Counted from the stretch's first letter, positions 1-6,227 are shown. The stretch is DNA of 7,617 nucleotides from Chloroflexota bacterium (GCA_005882715.1 VBEI01000149.1:1-7617), one strand, 5' to 3'. The notes: generated by a model from the letters alone, not told the origin. A program made the numbers and translations.

Positions 1-1894
1 GGACCTGGTTGTAGTGGCTCTGGATGAAGGTCTTGCGGGGGGCCACTTCCTCGCCCATGAGCTGCGTGAAGATCGTGTCGGCGCGCATGGCGTCCTCAAC
101 GTTCACGCTGAGGACGGTGCGGATGTCCGGATCCATCGTGGTCTCCCAGAGCTGGTTCGGGTTCATCTCGCCGAGACCCTTATAGCGCTGGATGGTGATG
201 CCTTTGCTGCCATCCTTGAGCTTACTCAGGTAGGCGTCCCGCTCCTTGTCGCTGTAGAACCAACGGACTTCGCGACGGTTCTGGATGCGGTAGAGCGGTG
301 GCTGGGCGATGTAGAGGTGGCCGCGCTCGATAAGGTCGCGCATGTAGCGGAAGAAGAACGTCAGAAGAAGCGTGCGGATGTGCGCGCCGTCTACGTCTGC
401 GTCGGTCATGATTATCACGCGATGGTAGCGCAGCTTGGCGAGGTCGAGGTCTTCGCCGAAGCCAGCGCCGAGCGCGGTGATGATCGCCTTGATCTCCTCG
501 TGGGCAAGCATCTTGTCCGGCCGCGCCTTCTCGACGTTCAGGATCTTGCCGCGCAGCGGCAGGATCGCCTGGAAGCGGCGGTCGCGGCCTTCCTTGGCAC
601 TGCCGCCGGCGGACGGGCCCTCGACGAGGTATAGCTCGCGGACTTCCGGGTTGCGCTCTGAGCAATCGGCGAGCTTGCCGGGCAGGACGCTGTCGTCCAT
701 GAAGCCCTTCTTGATGACGAGGTCGCGGGCCTTACGGGCGGCGTCGCGGGCACGCTGAGCCGTCAGGCACTTCTCGATGATCCGCCGGGCGTCGGAAGGG
801 TGCTCCTCGAGCCAAGTCGAGAGCTCTTCGCCCAGGGCGGACTCGACGATGCCCTTCATCTCAGCGTTGCCGAGGCGCGTCTTTGTCTGCCCCTCGAACT
901 GGGGCTCAGGCAGTTTCACGCTGACGACGGCAACGAGGCCCTCCCGGGTGTCCTCGCCGGAGAGGTTGGGGTCGTTGTCCTTCAGGATCTTCTGCTTGCG
1001 GGCGTAGTCGTTAAGGACGCGGGTGAGAGCGGAGCGGAAGCCGGTCAGGTGGGTGCCGCCGTCGATCGTGTGGATGCAGTTGGCGAAGGCAAAAGTGGAC
1101 TCGTTGAAGCTGTCGTTGTATTGAATTGCGACCTCAACGATGGAGCCTTCGACACCGCGTTCCATGTAGAACGGCTCGTGCACGGTGCCGCGGTCCTTGT
1201 TCAGGCGGCGCACGAACGACTTTATGCCGCCCTCGAAGTAGTAGGTAATGCGCTGCTGGGAACGCTCGTCCACGAAGTGGATCCAGATGCCCTTAGTCAG
1301 GAAGGCCATCTCGCGGAAGCGCTCGGTAAGGGTTGAGAAGTTGAATTCGGTCTCGCCAAAAATGTCTGCGTCGGGTATGAACCAGGTCGTCGTGCCGGTG
1401 TGCGTGGCGCCGTTACTGCTCACCTTCAGCTCGCCGGCCGCCTTCCCGCGTTCGTACTCCTGCCGGTAGAGCTTGCCGTCGCGCGTCACCTCGACCCACA
1501 TGTGGGAGGAGAGCGCGTTGACGACGGCGGCGCCGACGCCATGGAGCCCGCCGGAGACTTTATAGGCCTGGCTGTCGAACTTGCCGCCGGCGTGCAGGTA
1601 AGTCATGACGGTCTCGAGGGCCGACTTACCCGTACGCGGGTGCTTGTCGATCGGGATGCCGCGCCCGTTGTCGGAGACGCGGACGCTGCCGTCGGGCATA
1701 ATCATGATGTCGATGCGGTCGCAGAAGCCGGCCATCGCCTCGTCGATGGAGTTATCGACGATCTCGTAGACGAGGTGATGCAGCCCGCGCTCATCGGTCG
1801 ATCCGATGTACATGCCGGGGCGGCGGCGGACGGCCTCGAGGCCTTCGAGGACTTGAATATCGGCAGCGGTGTATCTGTTTTTGGTTTCAGGCAT
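1..1894 (-). CDS. gyrB: DNA gyrase subunit B (C-terminus cut by window edge)
   Basis: GyrB is the ATPase and TOPRIM subunit of gyrase, the A2B2 type II topoisomerase that introduces negative supercoils. Reading the minus strand from ATG 1894-1892 (MPETKNRYTAADIQVLEG) gives 631 residues with no frameshift in the stretches I translated. The GHKL ATPase domain comes first, with E44 and N48 in YEIVDNSIDEA, D75-G79 in DNGRGIP and GGLHGVG at 115-121. The transducer contains QTKTRLG. The TOPRIM domain has catalytic E425, the DADVD acidic triad at 498-502 and PLRGKILNVEKA. A typical GyrB tail follows, YKGLGEMNPNQLWETTMDP. The roughly 165-residue insertion of E. coli GyrB is absent, so a full length near 640 is expected and only a few C-terminal residues are missing. 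The tail sequence favours GyrB over ParE. Oddity: the normally EGDSAGG TOPRIM motif reads EGPSAGG (602-622), with Pro427 at the position of E. coli Asp426. No clear Shine-Dalgarno sequence precedes the ATG. The gene is divergent from the trmO-like gene. Confidence 0.97.
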   Translation of the reverse strand, partial: MPETKNRYTAADIQVLEGLEAVRRRPGMYIGSTDERGLHHLVYEIVDNSIDEAMAGFCDRIDIMIMPDGSVRVSDNGRGIPIDKHPRTGKSALETVMTYLHAGGKFDSQAYKVSGGLHGVGAAVVNALSSHMWVEVTRDGKLYRQEYERGKAAGELKVSSNGATHTGTTTWFIPDADIFGETEFNFSTLTERFREMAFLTKGIWIHFVDERSQQRITYYFEGGIKSFVRRLNKDRGTVHEPFYMERGVEGSIVEVAIQYNDSFNESTFAFANCIHTIDGGTHLTGFRSALTRVLNDYARKQKILKDNDPNLSGEDTREGLVAVVSVKLPEPQFEGQTKTRLGNAEMKGIVESALGEELSTWLEEHPSDARRIIEKCLTAQRARDAARKARDLVIKKGFMDDSVLPGKLADCSERNPEVRELYLVEGPSAGGSAKEGRDRRFQAILPLRGKILNVEKARPDKMLAHEEIKAIITALGAGFGEDLDLAKLRYHRVIIMTDADVDGAHIRTLLLTFFFRYMRDLIERGHLYIAQPPLYRIQNRREVRWFYSDKERDAYLSKLKDGSKGITIQRYKGLGEMNPNQLWETTMDPDIRTVLSVNVEDAMRADTIFTQLMGEEVAPRKTFIQSHYNQV

Positions 1895-1926
1895 TAAGAG
1901 GGCAAATTTCGGCTACGGCCACGTAT

Positions 1927-1942
1927 TGTGATGACAGTAACA
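1927..1942. promoter_or_regulatory. CRP/FNR-like half-degenerate palindrome between gyrB and the trmO-like gene
   Basis: The sequence TGTGA-TGACAG-TAACA matches nine of the ten defined bases of the CRP consensus TGTGA-N6-TCACA. It overlaps the predicted gyrB start region and lies about 140 bp upstream of the trmO-like gene. A single imperfect match in a gap of this size could be chance. It is noted because a perfect match occurs elsewhere in the window (4905-4920). Confidence 0.25.
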
Positions 1943-1947
1943 TTCTA
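1942..1947 (-). promoter_or_regulatory. possible -10 box of the gyrB promoter
   Basis: The minus strand reads TAGAAT here, five of six matches to TATAAT. It would start transcription near 1935 and give a leader of about 41 nt. No convincing -35 hexamer lies 16-18 bp upstream, so this is only a candidate. Confidence 0.3.
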
Positions 1948-2078
1948 CCATATTTGAACGTATCTGGCGTGGTTATGGTTAGCAATTCCGCGCTTATTGA
2001 CGGGCGTTATTGTGGCCGCGGCGCTGCCAGCCAGCTGAGACAGCGACGGCGATCCCAAGGCGAAGACAAGGCAGCAAG

Positions 2079-2642
2079 ATGACCGTCTCTTTTCTATCTG
2101 GTAACGTCCACTTCGTGCGTGACCTGGTTCGCCGGCTCTTTCAGCGGCCGGTGGGTGAGCTTCCGGACCTTCCGGAGATCATCGTGCGCCCCATCGGGGT
2201 CGTCCGAAACGCCGTAGGCGAACCGCAGCCGCCCGGCTTCGACTGGAGCGCTGTCAAGTCGCGGATTCTGGTACGCCCTGAGCTCGCCGACTCTTTGCTT
2301 GGCCTCGAGACCTATTCGCACGTCAAGGTGCTGTTCTGGCCCCATCTTGTTCCGGCGGACGTCATCGGCTCCAAGCACCGACTGCATCCCCGTGATGACC
2401 CCGAGAATCCACTGCAGGGAATACTCGCTACGAGGAGTCAGATCCGATTCAATCCTATACTTGTGACGGCTGTCCTCCTGCTCTCGGTCAGGGGAAACGC
2501 CGTTGGGGTTCGAGGCCTCGACGCCGTTAATGGAACGCCGGTGCTGGACATCAAGCCTTACTTTCCTCACTTCGACTCGATTGCGGACGCCCGGGTGCCT
2601 GAGTGGGTGACACGCGCTCGTGACCCGGCTAGTAAGGGTTAA
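2079..2642 (+). CDS. TrmO/TsaA-family tRNA (t6A37) N6-methyltransferase-like protein
   Basis: TrmO enzymes use S-adenosylmethionine to methylate N6 of threonylcarbamoyladenosine at position 37 of certain tRNAs. The 187-residue product shows the family pattern in order: PIGVVRN (38-44), the LFWPH segment (85-89), HPRDDPENPLQG followed by ATRSQIR (103-123), and GLDAVNGTPVLDIKPYFP (146-163). It is a short form without the extra C-terminal domain of the E. coli protein. A basic N-terminal extension of about 33 residues precedes the conserved core and is unrecognised, so translation could start further in. ATG 2079 was chosen because AAGG lies about 8 nt upstream; the frame is also open upstream to 2010. 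Oddity: the motif usually reading RPNPIG is RFNPIL here (residues 123-128), with two replacements at a conserved stretch of the active-site region. The frame is otherwise intact, so this may be a divergent subfamily rather than a pseudogene. Probably co-transcribed with the next gene. Confidence 0.85.
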   Translation: MTVSFLSGNVHFVRDLVRRLFQRPVGELPDLPEIIVRPIGVVRNAVGEPQPPGFDWSAVKSRILVRPELADSLLGLETYSHVKVLFWPHLVPADVIGSKHRLHPRDDPENPLQGILATRSQIRFNPILVTAVLLLSVRGNAVGVRGLDAVNGTPVLDIKPYFPHFDSIADARVPEWVTRARDPASKG

Positions 2643-3324
2643 GGCGTTGACCGGGACGGCGAACGTACCTCTGGCGGACATTTACGACCGTCTCTACACC
2701 GCCTACGGGGCCCAGCACTGGTGGCCCGGCGACTCCGCATTCGAGATCACAGCCGGCGCCATCCTGACGCAATCCGCGGCCTGGGCCAACGTCGAGCGGG
2801 CGCTGGCGAACCTCAACGCGGCCGGCGCACTCTCGCCAGAAGGCATCGCGGAGATTTCTGTAAGGGAGCTGGCGGAGCTCATCCGGCCAAGCGGCTACTA
2901 CAACACGAAGGCTCGCAAGCTAAAGGCGTTCGTGAGGATTGTGGACGAGTGTGCCGGCGGCGACCTGGAGCGGCTGCTGGCGCTGCCCACTGCCGAACTG
3001 CGGGCGCTGCTACTGGCGACCTACGGGATCGGGCCGGAGACAGCCGATTCGATCCTTCTGTATGCGGCGGGCCGGCCTGTATTCGTTATCGATGCCTACA
3101 CGCGGCGCACGTTTTCTCGCCTGGGGCTTGCGCCTGAAATGGACAGCTACGATGGCTGGCAGAGCCTCTTTAGCGAGTCGCTCCCGCCCGACGCGGAGAC
3201 GTTCAATGAATACCACGCCCTCATCGTGCGACACGGGAAACAGGTGTGCCGGAAGCGCCCGCTCTGTCACGCTTGTCCGCTGTCTGCAATCTGCCCGACC
3301 GGGGTTGCAGCAGCCGTTGCTTAG
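2620..3324 (+). CDS. MagIII-like HhH-GPD DNA glycosylase (endonuclease III superfamily, [4Fe-4S])
   Basis: A base-excision repair glycosylase of the endonuclease III fold. Numbered from GTG 2620 (234 aa), it has the QHWWP motif (32-36) and AILTQSAAWANVE, both typical of the MagIII 3-methyladenine glycosylase branch. The helix-hairpin-helix reads YGIGPETADSIL (135-146), followed by VIDAYTRR with the catalytic Asp158. Four C-terminal cysteines, C210, C216, C219 and C225 (spacing x5-x2-x5), would hold a 4Fe-4S cluster. The lyase lysine of Nth (K120 in E. coli) is Glu140 here, which predicts a monofunctional glycosylase acting on alkylated bases rather than a bifunctional AP lyase; that is inference from family behaviour. 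The GTG start overlaps the trmO-like gene by 23 bp. A TTG at 2647 with AAGGG 8 nt upstream is an equally good start and would leave a 4-bp gap. Either way the two genes look translationally linked. Confidence 0.9.
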   Translation: MTRLVRVKALTGTANVPLADIYDRLYTAYGAQHWWPGDSAFEITAGAILTQSAAWANVERALANLNAAGALSPEGIAEISVRELAELIRPSGYYNTKARKLKAFVRIVDECAGGDLERLLALPTAELRALLLATYGIGPETADSILLYAAGRPVFVIDAYTRRTFSRLGLAPEMDSYDGWQSLFSESLPPDAETFNEYHALIVRHGKQVCRKRPLCHACPLSAICPTGVAAAVA

Positions 3325-3423
3325 CCGGGCTGTGGGACGTTTGGTCAAGGGTTGGTTTACGCTGCGTTCGCTCGGGCGGAGGGCCTGTAACAGACGTAAA
3401 GTAAGGCCGTCTTAATTGTTGGT

Positions 3424-3443
3424 CCCAAACCCTCCCTTTTGGG
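3424..3443. repeat. small inverted repeat, 6-bp stem
   Basis: CCCAAA (3424-3429) pairs with TTTGGG (3438-3443) across an 8-nt loop. It lies in the convergent intergenic region just upstream of two stronger hairpins. There is no T-run beside it, so a terminator role is doubtful. Confidence 0.35.
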
Positions 3444-3445
3444 CT

Positions 3446-3483
3446 CGTCACAGAAGGGTCACCCGGCAGGCGCTTCTGTGACG
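3446..3483. repeat. 11-bp perfect inverted repeat, intergenic hairpin
   Basis: CGTCACAGAAG (3446-3456) is the exact reverse complement of CTTCTGTGACG (3473-3483), with a 16-nt GC-rich loop. No U-tract follows directly. It sits 13 bp before the terminator hairpin, so it could be a 3'-end stabilising structure or an accessory part of termination for the trmO/glycosylase transcript. Confidence 0.6.
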
Positions 3484-3496
3484 CTCTTGAAAACGA

Positions 3497-3533
3497 AGGC
3501 CGTCCTGGTACAGACAGGACGGCCTCTTCTTTT
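3497..3533 (+). terminator. strong intrinsic terminator, probably bidirectional
   Basis: An 11-bp perfect stem (AGGCCGTCCTG at 3497-3507, CAGGACGGCCT at 3515-3525) with a 7-nt loop is followed by TCTTCTTTT on the plus strand. It lies 170 bp after the glycosylase stop. Read on the minus strand, the stem is followed by TTCGTTTTC, so it can also end the P450 transcript coming from the right (stop at 3558). The placement between convergent genes fits a shared terminator. Confidence 0.85.
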
Positions 3534-3557
3534 CGAGTCGAGGGGGCTTGGTGCTGC

Positions 3558-4805
3558 TTACACTGCGACGTTCAGCCGCTTGGGGCCACGGATGATGAAC
3601 GTCCCGCCCCACTCCGGATCCTCGTCGAGCAGGCGGAGCTTCGGGAAGCGCTGGAGCAGCGTCCCGATTGCAATCTGCGCCTCCGCCCGCGCCAGCGGGG
3701 CGCCAAGGCAGAAATGGATCCCGTCGCCGAATGCGAGGTGGTCCGTTGGGTTGCGGGTGACGTCCAACTGTTCAGGATTCTCGTAATGGGCAGGGTCCCG
3801 GTTGCCAGCGGCGATGAGCGTGAATACCATCTCGCCTGGCTTGAACGTGTGCCCGGCGATCTCGATATCTTCCTTCGGTACCCGGCCAGTGCCGTGTACT
3901 GGACCTACGTACCGGAGCAGCTCTTCGACCGCTGACGATATGAGGGTGGGGGTGTCTCGCAGAAGCTGCATCTGATCTGGGTTGCGAAAGAGGGCTAGCA
4001 TGCTGGTGCCGATCAGGTTCGTCGTCGTCTCGTTGCCCGCAATCAGCAGCAGGATACAAGTTGCGAAGATCTCGTCCTCGCTCAGGACCTGCCCGCCTTC
4101 CTCGGCGGCGATCAGGCCGCTGATTAGGTCCTCCTTTGGTTCGGCGCGGCGTTCCGCGATGATGTGGCTGAAGTACTCCGCCAGCTCGTCGATCGCCTTA
4201 CGCCCCGCGTCCATGGCCTCCGGCGGGGTAAAGGGGCCGCCCAGCGTCGCGACAACGGTATCAGACCACTCCTTAAACCGATGCCGATCCTCCGGCGGCA
4301 CGCCGAGCATCTCGGCGATAACGATGACCGGCAGCGGGTAGGCGAGATCGTGAATGATCTCGAATTCGCCTCGATCGCCGGCCTCCGCGAGCACGTATTC
4401 GACGACCTCCCGGATGCGCGGCCGCAGGTTCTCGACGGCCCGCGGCGTGAACGCCTTGCTGACCAAGCGGCGCAATCGTGTGTGATCGGGCGGATCGGAG
4501 GTCAGCATCGTCTGGGTGTTGCCCATCGGGCCATACTGCTCTTGCTGCTCGCGCATCATCTGCGAGAAGCGCGTCTCGGCACGACTGCGGTCGGACGAGA
4601 AGCGACCGTCCATCAGGACCGCGTCGATGTCGTTGTAGCGCGTGAGCACCCACGACTCCATCATCTCGCTCCAGTAGATGGGGGCCTGCTCCCGAAGCTC
4701 GCGGTACATCGCATACGGGTCGGCGAGCATTCCGGGCGCGAACGGATTGAACTCTGCTGTTACCACGTTGGGCTCCTGGTTCGCTCCTGAAGTTAGCGTA
4801 GCCAT
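3558..4805 (-). CDS. cytochrome P450 (soluble bacterial class I), downstream member of the pair
   Basis: A heme-thiolate monooxygenase that would insert one oxygen atom of O2 into an organic substrate, using electrons delivered by a separate ferredoxin and reductase. Numbered from ATG 4805-4803 (415 aa), it shows the C-helix HTRLR (108-112), the I-helix oxygen-binding AGNETT (256-261), the K-helix ExxR at E295-R298 (in EELLRY), and the heme loop FGDGIHFCLG with the axial Cys366. No signal or membrane anchor is present, so it is cytosolic, and its length is normal for a CYP107-type bacterial P450. I chose this start because GAGGAGG lies 8 nt upstream. The frame stays open upstream to a GTG at 4862, but that lies inside a likely operator. 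It shares roughly half its residues, by eye, with the neighbouring P450, indicating tandem duplication. No redox partner is encoded in the window and the substrate cannot be deduced. The 115-bp upstream gap carries its own promoter and operator candidates. Confidence 0.95.
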   Translation of the reverse strand: MATLTSGANQEPNVVTAEFNPFAPGMLADPYAMYRELREQAPIYWSEMMESWVLTRYNDIDAVLMDGRFSSDRSRAETRFSQMMREQQEQYGPMGNTQTMLTSDPPDHTRLRRLVSKAFTPRAVENLRPRIREVVEYVLAEAGDRGEFEIIHDLAYPLPVIVIAEMLGVPPEDRHRFKEWSDTVVATLGGPFTPPEAMDAGRKAIDELAEYFSHIIAERRAEPKEDLISGLIAAEEGGQVLSEDEIFATCILLLIAGNETTTNLIGTSMLALFRNPDQMQLLRDTPTLISSAVEELLRYVGPVHGTGRVPKEDIEIAGHTFKPGEMVFTLIAAGNRDPAHYENPEQLDVTRNPTDHLAFGDGIHFCLGAPLARAEAQIAIGTLLQRFPKLRLLDEDPEWGGTFIIRGPKRLNVAV

Positions 4806-4843
4806 TAGAACGGCCTCCTCGCTTGTTGTCAACGCTTGAGAGG

Positions 4844-4865
4844 TTACTGACTGGTCAGTCACTAA
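4844..4865. promoter_or_regulatory. TetR-type operator candidate
   Basis: An imperfect 22-bp palindrome: TTA-c-TGACT (4844-4852), a GGTC centre, then AGTCA-c-TAA (4857-4865). The arms match at eight of nine positions. Dyads of this size with TGAC/GTCA arms are typical of TetR-family repressor sites. It lies in the 5' leader of the downstream P450, about 39 bp before its ATG and just past, or overlapping, the predicted start of transcription, a position suited to repression. No regulator gene lies in the window. Confidence 0.6.
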
Positions 4866-4876
4866 TATTCCCAGCT

Positions 4877-4895
4877 AGTATATCGCGCCTGTCAA
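4877..4895 (-). promoter_or_regulatory. promoter elements of the downstream P450 gene
   Basis: The minus strand carries TATACT (4882-4877), which would start transcription near 4870 and give a leader of about 65 nt. It has no good -35, but a CRP-type palindrome is centred near -42, as in class II CRP-dependent promoters. A perfect TTGACA (4895-4890) lies in the same stretch; with a 17-bp spacer its -10 would be the poorer GGGAAT at 4872-4867, starting near 4860. Which one is used cannot be decided from sequence. Confidence 0.5.
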
Positions 4896-4904
4896 GAGGT
4901 TCTC

Positions 4905-4920
4905 TGTGACGCATGTCACA
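4905..4920. promoter_or_regulatory. CRP/FNR-family binding site (perfect TGTGA-N6-TCACA)
   Basis: TGTGAC-GCAT-GTCACA has perfect 6-bp arms and matches every defined base of the CRP core consensus. It directly abuts the stop codon of the upstream P450 (4921). Its centre is about 42 bp upstream of the start predicted from TATACT. There is no U-tract on either side, so an intrinsic terminator is unlikely. In this organism the protein could be any CRP/FNR-superfamily member. Confidence 0.6.
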
Positions 4921-6114
4921 TTACTGCCGGAGTCGCACGCTGGTCACTCCCCGTATGGCGGAAGTACCGGCCCATTCCGGCTGATCGTCCAGCAATTGGA
5001 GGTTGGGGAAGCGCCTTAACAGCGTACCGATCGCGATCTGCCCCTCCAGCCTTGCCAGTGCGGCGCCCAGGCAGAAGTGAATTCCGTCGCCGAATGCGAC
5101 GTGATCTGTCGGATTGCGGGCAACGTCGAAGCGATCGGGGTCCTCGTACTTGTTCGGATCGCGGTTGGCGGCGGCCAGGATACCGACCACGACATCGCCG
5201 CGCCTGATCCTGGCGTCGCCGAGCGAGACGTCCTCCCGGGCTGTGCGTCGGGTCGTGTGTACGGGCCCCGTGTAGCGGAGCATCTCATCGATTGCCGAGG
5301 GAAAGAGCGAAGGGTCTTCTCTCAGCCGCGCCATCTGCGCCGGGTTGCGCAACAGCACCAACATCCCGCTCGAGATAAGGTGTGTCGTCGTCTCGTTGCC
5401 CGCCACCAGGAGCAAGGCCACTGTTCCCAGCATCTCATCTTCGCTCAGTCTCTGGCCGCTCTCTTCGGCGGCGACGAGGCGGCTTATCAGGTCGTCTTGG
5501 GGTTGCCTGCGGCGGGCCGCAATGACCCGACTCACGTACTCCACCAGCTCCTCGTTGCTGCGCCGAGCCTCATCCAGCGAGCTGTAATCGCCGCCCAGCG
5601 TCGCCACCATCGCATCCGACCAGCGCTTGAAACGCTCCCTGTCTTGACGCGGTATACCGAGCATCTCTGCGATCACTGTCACCGGCAGAGGCCAGGCGAG
5701 CTCGGAGACGAGGTCGAACTCCGTGCGCCCGTCCAGCCCGTCCAGCAGCTCATTCACGATCTCTTGGATAAGCGGGCGCATCTTCTGCACGCTCCGCGGC
5801 GTGAATGCTTTGCTCACAAGGCGCCTCAGGCGCGTGTGCTCCGGCGGGTCGACAGAGAGCATGGTGTCCACCCGCCCAAGGAGACGGTGAGGGCCTTCTC
5901 TCGTAGTGCGCGAGAGTCTGATGCGGCCACCCCTGCCTGCCGCCTCGCCGAAGCGCTGGTCGGTCAAAAGCTGGCTTACCTCGTCGTAACCGAGCACCAG
6001 CCAGTGTCCGGCGGCAGTGCGCTGTATTCGCCCCCGCTCCCGCATTGCACTGTAAGCCGGATAGGGGTCGGCCAGCATCTCCGGCGAGAACGGTTCAGGC
6101 GTGCCGCTTTCCAC
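4921..6114 (-). CDS. cytochrome P450 (soluble bacterial class I), upstream member of the pair
   Basis: A second heme-thiolate monooxygenase, paralogous to its neighbour. Numbered from GTG 6114-6112 (397 aa), it has the C-helix HTRLR (93-97), the I-helix AGNETT (238-243), ExxR at E277-R280 (DEMLRY), and the heme loop FGDGIHFCLG with axial Cys348. The region around the ExxR and heme loops is nearly identical in the two proteins (GPVHTT versus GPVHGT, then NPTDH-AFGDGIHFCLGA), while the N-terminal third and B-C loop, which shape the substrate pocket, differ strongly; related but distinct substrates are likely. An ATG at 6147 is in frame but falls inside the predicted -10 box. The GTG has AAAGGAG 4 nt upstream and sits about 25 nt after the predicted transcription start, so I prefer it. 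The family's usual N-terminal PFSPEMLADPYP begins at residue 8 with this start. No ferredoxin or reductase gene is nearby. Confidence 0.95.
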   Translation of the reverse strand: MESGTPEPFSPEMLADPYPAYSAMRERGRIQRTAAGHWLVLGYDEVSQLLTDQRFGEAAGRGGRIRLSRTTREGPHRLLGRVDTMLSVDPPEHTRLRRLVSKAFTPRSVQKMRPLIQEIVNELLDGLDGRTEFDLVSELAWPLPVTVIAEMLGIPRQDRERFKRWSDAMVATLGGDYSSLDEARRSNEELVEYVSRVIAARRRQPQDDLISRLVAAEESGQRLSEDEMLGTVALLLVAGNETTTHLISSGMLVLLRNPAQMARLREDPSLFPSAIDEMLRYTGPVHTTRRTAREDVSLGDARIRRGDVVVGILAAANRDPNKYEDPDRFDVARNPTDHVAFGDGIHFCLGAALARLEGQIAIGTLLRRFPNLQLLDDQPEWAGTSAIRGVTSVRLRQ

Positions 6115-6145
6115 GTCGCTCCTTTCGCGCTGAACGGGCAACCCC

Positions 6146-6175
6146 ATTACAGCGAGTGCGTGAGCCGCTTGTCAA
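6146..6175 (-). promoter_or_regulatory. near-consensus sigma-70-type promoter of the upstream P450 gene
   Basis: On the minus strand a perfect TTGACA (6175-6170) is followed, after 18 bp, by TGTAAT (6151-6146), five of six matches to the -10 consensus. The start would fall near 6139, after the in-frame ATG at 6147-6145 and before the GTG at 6114. This supports the shorter protein. Confidence 0.65.
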
Positions 6176-6189
6176 CGCTCGACCACGCT

Positions 6190-6219
6190 GTGACACGAGT
6201 GAGACTGCCGGTGTAGTCT
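6190..6219 (+). promoter_or_regulatory. promoter of the YchF-like gene, predicting a leaderless mRNA
   Basis: GTGACA (6190-6195), an 18-bp spacer, then TAGTCT (6214-6219). A start about seven bases after the -10 box would be at 6226, two bases before the ATG at 6228. There is no Shine-Dalgarno sequence in front of that ATG, which agrees with leaderless translation. It is divergent from the P450 promoter, with the two -35 boxes about 15 bp apart. Confidence 0.45.
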
Positions 6220-6227
6220 TTCTGGCG

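Noticed and set aside
14..1897. Several plus-strand open frames (such as 14-634, 800-1336, 1400-1897) opposite gyrB
   Set aside because: They are shadows of the gyrB coding strand; the minus-strand translation gives continuous GyrB sequence.
1895..2078. A strong plus-strand promoter for the trmO-like gene
   Set aside because: TTGAAC (1954) and TTGACG (1997) occur, but neither has an acceptable -10 hexamer at 16-18 bp, so none is annotated.
2094..2681. 195-codon minus-strand frame opposite the trmO-like gene
   Set aside because: It is antisense to a gene with clear TrmO-family motifs and shows no domain of its own.
4803..4862. Upstream GTG start (4862) for the downstream P450, adding 19 residues
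   Set aside because: It lies in the TetR-type dyad, has no Shine-Dalgarno sequence, and the ATG at 4805 has GAGGAGG at ideal spacing.
4905..4920. Intrinsic terminator for the upstream P450 at the TGTGAC/GTCACA hairpin
   Set aside because: The stem is only 6 bp and no U-tract follows on the minus strand; a protein-binding palindrome explains it better.
5077..6216. A 379-codon open frame on the plus strand opposite the upstream P450
   Set aside because: It is fully antisense to a P450 with all its signature motifs. Its translation has no recognisable family features, and long antisense frames are common in GC-rich genes.
6045..6227. N-terminal extension of the YchF-like protein from 6045
   Set aside because: It overlaps the 5' end and promoter of the upstream P450, and its translation is arginine-rich and unlike YchF, which starts at the P-loop strand.
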